A stretch of 64,000 nucleotides of DNA from Gloeophyllum trabeum ATCC 11539 (taxonomy: Eukaryota; Basidiomycota; Agaricomycetes; Gloeophyllales; Gloeophyllaceae): NCBI RefSeq assembly GCF_000344685.1, contig NW_006920411.1, forward strand, positions 690,311-754,310, written 5' to 3'. Every line of letters begins with the position of its first letter. Positions within the stretch are counted from its first letter, which is position 1. The position numbers and the translations under genes are program-made. Shown piece by piece: positions 43,145-55,240 of the stretch. Below the pieces are notes generated by a model. That model made no database searches. It was not told the DNA's origin and was given only the letters and a program-made list of their open reading frames with translations.

Positions 43145-45069
43145 TTACAAAATATATCGGAACCCAGGCGTTTTGATCCCCTGTTCCTCTTCTTGCTGAG
43201 CGAACTTCCTATTCAGATGTGCTAGGTGCAGCTTGAAGATATAACACATCAATATACACAAGCCCGCGCAGGATATGCATATCGCGTAGGAGTATTCATA
43301 TGTCGGACCCCAAGCTGTCGGCCAGATATACCTATGTACGTCCTCAGCCTCGCACGATGAGGGAGGTAATGGACGGGAGAGGACTCACGATCCAGCAATG
43401 TTTCCTAGCTGTGAGAAGGCATTCATCAGAGCCAGTGCTACGGCCCGTTTCGACGGTGGTCTCGGGAACGAATTGCTCATCCACGTATAGAGCACCGTGA
43501 ACCCCGCATATCCCTGTGCCATCAAAAATCTGGAGCGCGTTACTAACGCGGTATAGGAAACAGGCAATAGGGAACCTACAGCGAAACATATCTAGCCGCG
43601 AGGTTCATCGTGCATATGGCGATGATGTACCCCACAATCCCGACTCCTAGAGATATCGAAATATGCCAGAACCGTTCTCGACGCATGTCCGAGTGACTGC
43701 GCAACTGCGTTAGTACCCTCTATACTCTGACCAGTCTTCCACTCACTAACACACCGCGAACGTCTCCGCAGCAGCAAACACGAACGGCGGCGCGCACAAC
43801 AGCAGCGTCACCGTCGTATTAAACCCCAGCGTCGCCGTGAGGGTGGGGAAGTACGCGTTGAACGAGAGCGCCAGGACCTGCGCAGTCATCGCGAGCGCCA
43901 GCCACCACACCTTCCAGTCCGTGAGCGCCATCGCGAGCCCGCGCATCTGCCCGACCTCCGTCTCCGCCTGGTCGCCTACGCCGACATCCTCCTCGAGCCG
44001 CTGCATGGCGAGCCTCCGCTCGGGCTCGGAGAGCCACCTGGTCGTCATCGGGAAGTCGGGCAGGATGAAGATCGCGCAGATGGCAACGAAGACGGTGAGC
44101 GAGCCTTCGATGTAGAAGAGCCACCTATTGCGCACTAGTGAGCATTTGAAGTCTTGCGCAGCGGCAGGACGCACCTCCATGCTTGGTGTCCCAGCACGCC
44201 TTCCATGCCATCCAAGATACCCGAGGCAATCAATGATCCGAAGGCATTACTGATGATATTCCCGCAGTACAAGATCGCCGTCCGGAACCCGACCTCGCTT
44301 CGTTTGTACCACTTCGAGATCAGGAACAGCGCCCCGGGGAAGAAGGCGGCCTCGACGAAGCCCAGGAAGAACCGCGTCAGAAGGGCGCCAATGAAGCTGT
44401 GCATTTAGGGACTGACAGTGAGCTCTTGTCAAGGCACTCGGGCAGGGTATGCATACTCACTTATGCGTAACCCCCGTCAGGCAGGATATAATTCCCCAGA
44501 TGATCATACAGATCGGCAGGTGCAAGGACGGCTTCCCCACCCAATTCAACAGCAAATTCCTATTCAGACATCATCGGTCGACCGAGGGAACGAGCAGTCA
44601 GCTAGACGGACTTACGAAGGTATCTGCATCAATATGTATCCGACATAGAGAATCGACAACAGCGTCGGGAACTGTTGGCCCGTAAGGTGCAAATCGGCTT
44701 CAAGACCTCTAAGCCGCGCTGCCCTGCATCAAAATCAGCATCTGAAGCCATACACCATTCCAGACTGGCACGTACGATGCATTATTCCGATCAATCTACT
44801 TGCCACAACGCGTTATCGAGTCCACTCAACTACAGAACCCGGAAACCACGCACATAATTCAAAATATAAATCACGATCAAAATCGACATCCGCATGTCCA
44901 ATTTCCGCAACAGCCTCTTCTCCATCCGCCTGCGCGCCTCGCGCCCCCCAAACTCCGCGTCCGGGTCCTCCTCCACCTCGATTGCACTCACACCGTTCTC
45001 CCTGTCCTTCTCCGGGCCCGCAAAGGGGGATTCGGGCACCGCCTTCTCGAGGGAGGGCGACGCGGACAT
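43145..45069 (-). CDS. MFS transporter, ACS/allantoate permease type (paralog 1)
   Basis: The ATG at 45069 begins MSASPSLEKAVPESP, an acidic cytosolic N tail ending EKRLLRKLDMRMSILIVIYI, the first span. IDRNNAS, TRFFLGFVEAAFFPGALFLI, SKWYKRSEVGFRTAI, FIEGSLTVFVAICAIFI-like spans, DWKVWWLALAMTAQVLALS and FNTTVTLLLCAPPFVF follow. The last exons give SKRAVALALMNAFSQLGNIAGS and WPTAWGPTYEYSYAICISCA. This is the pattern of the anion:cation symporter family that includes Dal5, Tna1 and Liz1 and imports small organic acids or vitamins by proton symport at the plasma membrane. The substrate is unknown. It closely resembles the gene at 48734-50593 in sequence and splice positions. Confidence 0.88.
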
Positions 45070-45641
45070 GGTCGTTACAAGTCGTGATGTCGGGAAAGCA
45101 ACTAGGTTAGGCACCGAGAGCCTGAGGAGCCTCACCACATCGCGCTACTCCCGATCTAATATAACACCCTCCAAGGGACGCCCGCGCCGTTCGGAACGAC
45201 GGCTCCTGCACCCCTTCTTCGACGGTACGAAGAAGGCAGCCGTAGTGGATATGCACTGGTCACAAGATCCCGGCTCTCTGAAGAAGACAAGAAGTTCATA
45301 CCAGACGCTTATAAGCAGAAAGCTCGGGGAATCCCTCGTCATGTGATGACCCATGCACAGACGCGACTTGGCATGGAGGGACGGACTGATGGTGTCTGAC
45401 ATTGGTCTCGGGGAACATGTCATAAGGTTTCTGGCAGAGCACATAAAATTTTCATTGCGGCAGGACAACCGATTGACAACTAGAGTACACTCAACGGTAT
45501 ACATTAAAAATACATAATCTTTTTACGGAGAGCGTAAACGTCCACACGCGTGAGTCCGTCGTATTCTTATCTACTTCCTCAGGCGGCGCCTGAGTTATTG
45601 ATGATCAGCCTAAGTTTATAGTGGGCCTCCACAAGAACTGC
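45070..45641. other. Region between MFS paralog 1 and the NmrA-like gene
   Basis: It contains the upstream region of the minus-strand transporter and the 3' flank of the NmrA-like gene. No supported gene. Confidence 0.45.
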
Positions 45642-46783
45642 TCACCTCTTGGGCTTGAACTCAGCATCATAGATCTTCCAGAAATCTGGAGGCTCCGTCG
45701 GTTGCTCGCCCGTAATGGCGTAGTAGGCCAGAGTCGACACGTAGTTGGTTTTGCCTTCCCGAACCAGGGAGTAGTACTCTAGCAGATACTCCTTCTCAGA
45801 TTCGTCGACGTCGGTGTCAGCATCTAGGATTTCCTTTGCTTCCTCTCTGAATGGAGACGCGAGTAGTGAGCAAAGGAAGGCAAGGGTGGGCAAGAAGTAA
45901 GTGAAGTAAGTGCTTACGGAGAGATATCTTCAAATTCGAGATTCAGACCAGCCTGCTTTGCCGCCTCGGCCAACTCCGTCCCGCTGGTCATCCTAGCAAG
46001 GCAACGGCGTGTTAACTCGGTTGTCAAGTACTAAAGCTCCAGCTGAAACTCACATAGGCCCAGTCAAAATGATTAGCTGACCGCGATGCTTGTCGTTAAG
46101 ACCCTGCGGGCCTTCGCCCGTTAGGACGTGAGCAGCGACCTGAGCAATGTCACCTAGTGCAACCGGAGCAAACTTATGCGTTGGGCCGATTGGTAGACGG
46201 AGCTTTCCGTTCTTTTGCGCATCCTTGTTGTAAAGAAGGAGGTTCTCGGCGTAGAACCCCGCACTGTGACGGGTGGGTAAGACGCATATACTGAGGAGAA
46301 TACGGTGAGATTGACTTACCGGATGATGACCGGCGAATGGCCTGCCTCTGTCGTAGTCAGACCCTTGGCCTCCATAAACAAGGCTTCGATCTTAATGAAC
46401 TCTCTCAACCGCGGATGTTTATCCTCGTCCGCCAAATCCGCGGCAGCGGAGCTTAGCAGGACGGTATTCTTCACGCCCGCCTCGCGCGTCGCGGTTATCA
46501 TCTCCTGCGCGAGCTTGAGTTTATTCTTGTGCGCGGGCGGGATCAAGAGAATCGTGTCCGCGCCCGAGTCCTTGAGGCTCTTCGTGAGGCCCTTGACGTC
46601 GCCGGGCTTGTGCGGGACGACCTTCGCGCCGAGCTCGGCGAGGTCCTCGCATTTGTCGGGATGCAGCGCGAGGCAGGTGAGCTCCTTGATCTTACCGGAG
46701 AACGCCTCGTCGGTGAGGATGAGCTCGGCGATGAGGTGGCCCGTCTGGCCGTCGGCGGCGGTGATGCAGAGCTTGCGGGACAT
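45642..46783 (-). CDS. NmrA-like NAD(P)-binding protein
   Basis: At least four exons starting MSRKLCITAADGQTGHLIAE. That sequence is a Rossmann beta-alpha-beta with the NmrA-type GxxGxxG variant (AADGQTG). LGAKVVPHKPGDVKGL and TILLIPPAHKNKLKLAQEMI follow, then VLLSSAAADL and VIIRAGFYAENLLLYNKDAQ, the catalytic-site region of atypical SDRs. The C-terminal exons give TSGTELAEAAKQAGLNLEF and PDFWKIYDAEFKPKR. NmrA-like proteins bind NAD(P) and act as redox sensors, regulators or reductases in the cytosol. The usual Tyr-xxx-Lys dehydrogenase pair is not evident. It shares a 335-bp divergent promoter region with the RING gene to its right. Confidence 0.82.
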
Positions 46784-47118
46784 AATGTGAGTGAAATTCG
46801 AATATTATTGCAGAGGAGGGTGTATGCGCCGTATTTGTAGGCGGGCGGGGGGTGACGCGCCTGTCGTCATCGGCGTCATGCGGGGCAGGGTTATCCAGGG
46901 AATCGAGTAGCAGTGGCTGCTCAGCGCGGGGCTCGACGCCAAGCTCTACCGTAAAGTCCAGCGCGGGACTCGGCGGACCTGCTTCTCGCTGTGATCGGCG
47001 GGGGACCTGTGCGGTGCAAGTCACGTGCGGTACGCGTTGTTTCCGCGCGCGTCGGGTCGTGTTGTTTGGCACCGGGTTCAACGGCGTCGAGTCTCTTGCT
47101 CTGCCTCTTGCGACTGCT
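46784..47118. promoter_or_regulatory. Divergent promoter region, NmrA-like and RING genes
   Basis: 335 bp, GC-rich, between two outward-facing start codons. Frames that cross it are chance openings. No specific element was recognised. Confidence 0.5.
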
Positions 47119-47998
47119 ATGGCTGAATTTCGTCCACTCTCCGAGATTTGCCTGAGCCCTTACGACCGTGCAAGACTGCTGGTCAGCAGACTACCAGAGC
47201 TGAAACCAGAAGCGGTCGACCTGGACGAGTGCTGCCCGATTTGCCTCTTGACTTTCCGGACTTTTTTCGAGGAGGGATCCGGCTCGGGGAATGAGAATAA
47301 AGAGGGGGGTTACGAACAGAGCGATAATGAGAGAGGGGTTACCAAGCTTGTCGGATGCGGTCATGTTTTCTGTAGGAAGGAGTAAGTGCTAAACCTCTTT
47401 TCCCGTGCCGGCTGCCGTTTACCTCGCATCCCTTCTCAGCTTAAACGAGTGGATACTTGGCCTTGTGAGTCTTGTTTGCCTTGCTATCACTCTCGGGAGA
47501 CGACCCATGCCCTCGACCAGCACGGAACCTGCCCGATCTGCCGGCACCGCTTCCTCGACATCAAGCCCCCTTCGGAGTCCGACGACGAGTCCTCCGACGG
47601 CGGCGAATGGCTGCCCAACTCAAACTCGGACGACCCAGATTTTGAGGACGAGGAGGATGTATTCATGGATGAGACGGACGAGTTCGGAGACGTCGAGCCA
47701 GACGTGGACTTGCGCGATGGGACAGGTATAGGGGACATGGATTGGCAAACGGATGGCACGGATTGGGATGAGGATGGCGGGCTGGGGACTGACGAGGATT
47801 GGGGACTGACGGACTGGGATTCGAGCATGTCGTCCGAGAGCGGGTTTGCGAGTGCCGAAGAGAGCACGGCAGAAGACAGTACGCGCTTTTCCTCGTCTTG
47901 TATGGCCTTTCACCTGACGAACTACTTTAGCTCCGGGTATACACGACGGTACCGATGCGGAGACGTCTGACTCCTCTGTCCAGGGAGGAGCGAAGTAA
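47119..47998 (+). CDS. RING-finger protein with acidic tail
   Basis: Four exons sum to 237 aa: 47119-47381, 47440-47464, 47521-47878 and 47931-47998. The split C3HC4 RING has CCPICLLTF near residue 35. About 45 residues of Gly/Glu/Asn-rich insert follow, then GCGHVFCRKDLNEWIL and HGTCPICRHRFLD. The insert within the RING is unusually long. The remaining 110 residues are strongly acidic and Asp/Ser/Trp-rich (WDEDGGLGTDEDWGL). It is probably an E3 ubiquitin ligase; partners unknown. A similar RING gene with the same order lies at 61136. Frames that ignore the small 25-nt second exon lose the zinc ligands, so the exon is supported by the motif. Confidence 0.85.
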
Positions 47999-48733
47999 TA
48001 TTACTGCATTCGCGAGCATGTACGATACATTTATCTTCCACCACATCTAAACGGCACAACATTTGTAGACCTCACAAGCACACCCTATTTTTATTGATTC
48101 TGTCTATTTTCTCTGGTCAATGGGTGACTTCACTGCCATTCCTCGGTGGAACCGATGTGATACAGGTGCTATGCATTGCTTGAACATTGCAAATTTAGGC
48201 CATCTCCTATTCATCCTATTCTAATCCCCTGTACTATCCCGGCGTTTCAGGTCCATGTGGTGAAGGAGGGCGCTAGCCTTCTCTGTGCCAATCATCCACC
48301 GGAACCACGACGAACGACATAGCAAGCAAAACTGTTTTCATTGTTCCGGTCATTGGTGCTGCTCTTGCTGATTATTTTGAAGAAAGTAATGCCCCACTAC
48401 AATCCAGACTGAATTCGGCTAGAACCAAGCTTATAGCAGTCCTATGCCGCACGTTGTGCCCCTGTATGAAGTGCACCTCCGGAGCCGCGGGCCGTGATCC
48501 GCCAGCAGCGTCCTCCTCGACGTGATCGACGCTCTCGGCAATTGCATTTTTCTACCGTACCTGTCGCCGGAGCCCCGCATCAACCCCGCATAAACCTGCA
48601 GAGCAGGCCGGGGGCACGGAATATCTATGCACGCGCGTCGATATGGATGGCTCCGCGCCAGGATTTATAACCCCCTGCGCCCTGAACCCGGATCAGGGTA
48701 TCTGCCTGTCCCCCACGGTACTTGTCCCCCGCG
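47999..48733 (+). promoter_or_regulatory. Upstream region of MFS paralog 2
   Basis: 735 bp without a gene. TTTATAA at 48664-48670, about 65 bp before the ATG, is a candidate TATA element. The 300 bp before the start are GC-rich and the left half AT-rich. Confidence 0.45.
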
Positions 48734-50593
48734 ATGCCGTCGTCGTTGAAGTCTGAGCGCGATATAGAGGAGACAGAGGTCAGCCAGGTGCCGAAGGCCC
48801 GTGTGGATGGCGACCAGGAGTTTGGGGGGACGGAGGCAAGGAAGGCGATGGAAAAGAAGCTGTTGAGGAAGTTGGACCTCAGGATGTCGATTTTGATCGT
48901 GATTTATATCTTGAACTATGTGAGTGCCTTTCGAGTCGAGGTTCGACCGAGGAGGGGGCTGATCATTTGTTTCTGCGCGGACAGATTGATAGGAATAATG
49001 CTTCGTGGGTGTCCTTGATTGTGCGCGAAATGGGAAGAGGCGTACTAATGCATAGCAACAGAGCCGCTAGACTTCGAGGCTTCGAAGCGGATTTGCATCT
49101 CAAGGGACAGGAATTTAATACTATACTCAGTATCCTTTATGTGGGCTACATTATCATGCAGATACCTTCGTAAGTGTTACATGAGACGGTTTCGTCTATC
49201 GTGGCATCTCACGTCTATGTTCAGGAACATGTTCCTCAACTATATTGGGCGGCCGTCATTATACCTGCCTAGCTGTATGATCATCTGGGGTACACTATCC
49301 ATCCTCACCGGGATAACTAACAAGTAAGCTTACCTCCCTTTCTTCCCATATTCCCCCTCTGACCTTGCCCCAGCTTTACCGGCGCTCTCCTCACGCGCTT
49401 CTTCCTCGGCTTCGTCGAGGCCGCCTTCTTCCCTGGCGCGCTCTTCCTGCTCTCAAAGTGGTACAAACGCTCCGAGCTCGGCGTGCGCACCGCGCTCCTC
49501 TCGTGCGGCTCGCTCATCTCCAACGCCTTTGGCACGCTCCTCGCGTCGGGCATCCTCGACGGCATGGAGGGCAAGATGGGCCGCGCCGCGTGGCGCTGGC
49601 TCTTCTACATCGAGGGCGCGCTCACTGTCTTCTTCGCCATCCTCGCGATCTTCATCCTCCCCGACTTCCCCGCGACGACGCACGGCTGGCTGTCCCCGCT
49701 CGAGGTGCGCCTCGCGGAGAAGCGCATGGAGGAGGACGTCGGCGTCGGCGACGAGGACCAGACGGAGCCCGCTGGCCATATGGCGGGCCTGGTAATGGCG
49801 CTGACGGACTGGAAGGTGTGGTGGCTGGCGCTCGCGCTGACGAGCATGGTCGTAAGCCTGAGCTTCAACGCGTTCTTCCCGACGTTGAGCGCGACGATGG
49901 GGTTCAACACCACGGTCACGCTGCTCCTGTGTGCCCCACCCTGGGTTTTTGCCACCGCTATCGCTTTCTTGGATACGAGGTCAGTATCTGGTGCCTCACG
50001 GTGTCGTGGTGGTCGTGGATTAATCTCTTGATGCCAGGCATTCGGACAAGTCAGGAGAGCGGTTCTACCATGTTGCCGTCCCGCTGGCATTTGGGATCGT
50101 TGGATTTATCATCGCGGTGTCGACAATGAACACCGCCGCTCGATACATCTCTCTGTAAGCAGACCCCCTTGCTGACATCCCTGCCCTCTGGACTCACTGG
50201 ATATCGCGTAGCTTCTTGATGGCCCAGTCCTACGCAGGCTTCATTACTTTCTTAACGTGGGTCAGCAACACCTTCGCTCGGCCACCATCGAAGCGAGCGG
50301 TTGCTCTCGCGTGGGTGAACGCGTTCTCGCAGCTGGGTAACATCGCTGGATCGTGAGTATCATTGTTCCAGTCTCCAGATCAGCGAGAACAATCTAACTT
50401 GGAAACTAGCTATGTCTGGCCGAAGGGGTGGGGGCCCACCTACCGCTACTCCTATGCCATCTGCATATCCTGCAATGGTCTCACAATCATCATGTGCTTG
50501 ATTTTCCGGTGGCACCTTGCGCGGCTGAATAAAAAGGCTGAGGAGCGCGAGGCGGCGGAGGGGAGAGAGAAAGGGTACCGCTACATGTTGTGA
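48734..50593 (+). CDS. MFS transporter, ACS/allantoate permease type (paralog 2)
   Basis: Multi-exon gene whose ATG at 48734 begins MPSSLKSERDIEETE. The order of motifs repeats the 43145-45069 gene: EKKLLRKLDLRMSILIVIYI, IDRNNAS, ARLRGFEADL, FNTILSILYVGYIIMQIPS, TRFFLGFVEAAFFPGALFL, SKWYKRSELGVRTALL, DWKVWWLALALTSMVVSLS, FNTTVTLLLCAPPWVF, FLTWVSNTFARPPSKRAVAL and WPKGWGPTYRYSYAICIS. Twelve spans are expected. Several introns sit at equivalent places in both genes, including a very short exon for IDRNNAS. It is a plasma-membrane symporter for an unidentified small anion or vitamin-like solute. The central exon (about 49373-49977) is markedly GC-rich. Confidence 0.9.
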
Positions 50594-50794
50594 TTTTATG
50601 ATTGTAATGGAAAATAAATGGATTTTGATGACTCTACGAGAGCGGAATTACGGCCCGGTTACCGCGCTGATAATGCTCGGGGAAACCTCGGTGCAGGTGA
50701 TCGTGCACCCGTCAGGTCAGGATCCATACAATCTGTGCATATAAACTGATGTACTCAAGACCGCAAGCCTTCCACCGTTCGTGTTGTCTTTAGC

Positions 50795-53700
50795 ATGATT
50801 TCCAGCTCTCTAACTTCACTGACTGACGGCTGGTCATTCACCCAGGTGGGCGGAGGGCAGGGCACGAAGGACGGCGAGTGGCTTGCGTGCTCGGAGTTCC
50901 CGACCACGGTACACGTCGAGCTGCTTAAGTTGAAGAGGATTCCGGATCCTGCATGTCGTTTCCCTTTGGTCAAGGCGAATATGATCTGACAGGTGGCCAC
51001 GCAGTTCATCGGGCTTCATGAATGGGACGTGCAATGTGGGTGCGAAAGTATGTGCCTGGTGAAGTAGACCTGAGAGCCATGCACAGGGATCGGCGAAACG
51101 GATTGGGCGTTCAAAAAGTCGTTCATGGTCAAGGAATCTGATGTTGCTGCCTCGAACGTGGATCTTGTATTCGACGGCGTCGACACGTTCGCGTCAGTGA
51201 AGCTTGTGAGTAGTGGTGGCTCTTAATTAATAAAACTGCCTCGGAAATTACCTGACCCTATGATGCGAACAGAATGGTGATGAGATCCTTAAGTGCGTTG
51301 TTTGATCCTGATAACTGCTGCAACCTAACGCGTGCTCAGGACGCACAACCAATTCCTCAGCTACCGCGTGCCGGTCAAGAGGCTGCTGAAAGTGGGATCC
51401 AACGAGCTCACGCTCACTTTTGAGAGCGCCTTCTACAGGGTAGGGTCCCGCCGACTCAGTCGGTGATGCGACTGACGGGCCTCTTAGGGCAGAGACCTTC
51501 AGAAAAAGCATGGCAAGTTGGCGCTCTGGAATGGAGACTCTAGTCGCCTCCATGTTCGTAAGGCACAGTACAAGTATGCAAATGGCATACATCCACTTTG
51601 GTCTTCATGCTAATACTGGCTCTCTTCGTAGCTACGGATGGGACTGGGGTAAGTCGATCGTCGTTCCTCTAAGCACTCTCCATGAATTATTCTGACCATA
51701 ATTGGCCCCTCCAGGCCCAGTCCTGATGACCGTCGGACCCTGGCGTCCCATTCACCTCCACTCATACACAACACGCATTTCCTCGCTCTTTGCAAACGCC
51801 ATCGTCTCGTCCAGCCTCGAGCCTACCCTTGACGTGCGGTTCTCCCTCTCCCACAAGGTTGCTAGCACCGCTTCTGTCACCCTCAGAGACCTTAAAGGGA
51901 AGGTCATTCTCGTAAACGAGAAGGCGGCGGTCAATGATGGTGAAGGCGAGTTGATATTTAAGCCTAGCAACGACCAGGTCGAGTTGTGGTATCCCGTCGG
52001 GTACGGGGCGCAGCCCATTTATACGGTCGAAGTTGCCGTAAAGGATCAGGTAACCATCTTCTTGTTCATGTTCTGGGCCACAGTGAACAACGTTCCACTA
52101 GAATGGCAACGTGCTGTGTACGGAGACACGGAAGATAGCCTTCCGTCGTGCCCAGGTCGTTCAGGACAAGCTTATCGACCAGGAAGGCCGCACGTTCCTC
52201 TTCGAGATCAATAATGTCCGCATCTTCTGCGGAGGTATGCGTCCTACTTGTATACGAGACTTGCTACTGCCTAGCTGATCCACCAAACATTCATCCAGGC
52301 TCCAACTGGATCCCAGCAGATTCTTTCTTGACGACGTGAGTGTATGCGTCTTTTACCGATGTGCGGATGACATATTGATGATTGTATTCTTGGGCCAGGA
52401 TGACTGCGGAACGATACAGGGCTTGGCTCCAACTACTGGTCGATGGGAACCAGAATATGATCCGCGTCTGGGGTGGGGGCATATACGAGCCCGACGTGTT
52501 TTACGACATTTGCGACGGTATGCGTAATCAGTTCTTTCTTTGGTTGAACTACCCATTCAACTATTCACAGAGCTTGGGATTATGGTCTGGCAGGACTTTA
52601 TGTTCGGCTGTGGTCAAGTGGGTGTTGTTCATTGTGCATTTGAATACGTGCTCATGATCATGCAATCATGCAGTACCCCGCATACGACTCTTTCGTGGAA
52701 TCCGTGCGTGAGGAGGCGGAACAGCAGGTGAAGAGGCTGAGACATCATCCCTCGCTTGTGATCTTCGGTCAGTATATGCGCGTCGAAAGTTTAAGACAGT
52801 GACTAATGTAGCGCATGCAGCTGGCAACAACGAAGGTACTCATCCTTTCTATAGTTCCTCTTGGAGTCCCACAAACCTTGACGTTCGCAGACTACCAACT
52901 TGCGGAATCAAACAAACTCGACCTAGACTATAACGACGAAACCTCCGACTTCCGCAAGACCAACTTCCCGGCACGCTATATTTACGAGCGTGTCTTGCCT
53001 TCGGTGGTCGAGAAGTTCTCAACCATCCACTATCACCGCAGCTCGCCGTATAGCGGCTTCGGGAAGGATACTAGGAACCAGCAATACGGCGACCTTCATC
53101 AGTGTGCGTTGAACGTTCGAACTATACAGGGGATGACTGACTTGGCGGATGCTATTATACAGGGAACGTTTGGCACGGGTCGCAGGAACCATGGCACAAC
53201 TGGGACATCCTGGCAGGGCGCTTCGTCTCCGAGTTCGGCATGTATGCGCCTTTCTACTGCTCGGCGGCGCTCTGGTGAAGAGTACTGACGCCTACTCCAT
53301 ACAGGGAGGCTTACCCGAACATTCGTACCGTCGATTATTGGCTCGGTGGCGATAAGGCGGAACGCTACCCTCAGTCTAGGTGCGGTACGAACAAGTGGGT
53401 GAAGGGGTGGCTTGACATAATCACTGCAACAGGACTATGAATAATCATAACAAAGCGGATGGGTTTGAACGCCGGCTCGAGGTGTGCTGTTATCGTGATG
53501 TTCAGCTGACCTGTATAATCAATTGTGTTTACGGCAGCTCTACCTAGTGGAGAACTTCAAGCATTCTTTCGAAATGGATAGGTACGCGGGATCATTCAAG
53601 TTGGATGCCTAAGTGCTGGGTGTTGATTACTATGCCAGCTATGTATACTATACCCAGGTGATGCAGGCAGAGACGCTGGCCTCGGCCTACCGGCTGTGGC

Positions 53701-54546
53701 GGCGTAACTGGCGCGGCAAAGGGAGGGAATACACGGCCGGTGCTCTTGTGTGGCAGGTGAATGCTTCACGCTTCTCGAGGTGGTGTATGATCGCTGACCG
53801 ATATAGATCAACGACTGCTGGCCAGTGACATCGTGGGCAATTGTGGACTACTTCCTGCGTCCGAAGCCGGCCTACTTTACGATCGCCAGGGAACTCCGTC
53901 CCTTCACGGTCGGCATGACTCGGAAGGAGAAGAAGATCTTCGCAAATGAACGCTCTGCGGCCTTCTTCACGATCGAGACCGTCCTCGAGGTATGGGGTAC
54001 CAACAGCACGTTGAGTGACAAGAAGGCTATGCTCGAGGTTACGGCATTCGATCTGCATTCGGATTGGAGGGAGACATGGAGCAAGGACGTTGTGCTCGCA
54101 GCTAATTCGAGTACTGAGCTATTCAAGGGCGATCTCCCTGGCCAGCCAAAACGCACCAAAGAGAGCGAGGTCCCCAAAACTATAGTTGTTTCCGCCAGGT
54201 TACTTGATAGTGGCACCGTCATAAGCCGCTATTCAAACTGGTATGTTCTGCGACTGTCTGCCTGATATTAATGCTGACTCCTGAAAGGCCGGAGCCCTTC
54301 AAATACATCCACTTTCCGGAAGTCAAAGATCTCGGGCTGAAAATCACAACAGGTGCGAACGGCGAGTCCGTGGAGTTGTCTACCGAGAAACCCATCAAGG
54401 GCATCGTACTGGACGTCGATGGGGACGACGTTGCCTGGAGTGATCAGGCTATTGACCTCGTCCCGGGCGACCCGCAAGTCGTACAGGCAAAGGGCCTGAA
54501 CGGGCGTCCGATCAAGGCGAGATTCCTAGGGGACGGTACCGCCTGA
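50795..54546 (+). CDS. Beta-mannosidase, glycoside hydrolase family 2
   Basis: A long gene with more than ten short introns. It encodes roughly 850 residues, the usual size. The N-terminal sugar-binding domain has ISSSLTSLTDGWSFTQVGGG, IGETDWAFKKSF, VDLVFDGVDTFASVKLNG and YNYGWDWGPVLMTVGPW. The (beta/alpha)8 barrel has GGSNWIPADSF, NMIRVWGGGIYEPDVFYD, VWQDFMFGC, HHPSLVIFAGNNE (acid/base Glu) and GRFVSEFGM (nucleophile Glu). [21 protein letters not shown] and a beta-sandwich tail follow. No signal peptide is visible from this start, which points to the intracellular B-type enzyme that removes beta-1,4-mannose from mannobiose and mannan oligomers after import. All catalytic residues are present. 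Confidence 0.92.
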
Positions 54547-55240
54547 CGGTGTTCATGTGACCCTACGCTGGCATCTATGTCGATATCTGCCAATTAGCTG
54601 TGGATGATCTACTCTTGTATTATATGTGCCTGTAGTGTACTGATGGATTAGGTCCAGTCGGGATCAGCACCCCGAATGAGATGTGGTCGCGTGAAATGTG
54701 GAAAACCTCAGGCCTCAGTGCTTATGATTGCCAAGAAAACGGGCACACACCATGTACGATATAACCATCGACGGCTCACTGTAGACGTCACCATGACACA
54801 ATGAAGTGCGCGTTAAATAAGCTTCTAGAATTACGAGCCACCGGGGAGAACATACAGTATAGAAGAGGCGCCGGGGTGCACAACAACAAGTAATGCGGTA
54901 ATGCGGATGGATGGATGTTACAGATGTACATATGAATAGGAACACGAGAGCAATACCGGCGCGTGAGGTGTAGTAGGTAGTCCTGTCCGCTGGACTATCG
55001 ACATCAACCCCGGGAGAAAACATAATAACCCAAGGAAGAAGATGAACAAGGACACTGTAAGAGAGGGCCGAGCATGTCCTCAATGCGATGCGAAGAACGG
55101 CATAGGTCATACAAGAGCAATGAGACCGAGAAATTGGAACCGAACCGGCGTTGTGGGAGATGGTGGTGGGGGATGCGGAAATTATAAGGATGTTCGATAC
55201 GGGGGGATGCAGAGATGGAGGTGCATGGAATGGACTGCTG
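54547..55240. other. Convergent intergenic region
   Basis: 3' flanks of the beta-mannosidase gene (plus) and the Rheb gene (minus). No supported gene. Confidence 0.5.

Noticed and set aside
41379..50672. CGGTTACCGCGC occurring near 41380 and 50660, upstream of the hydrolase and the beta-mannosidase.
   Set aside because: Two occurrences of a 12-mer in 64 kb with different surroundings are not enough to propose a shared regulatory site.
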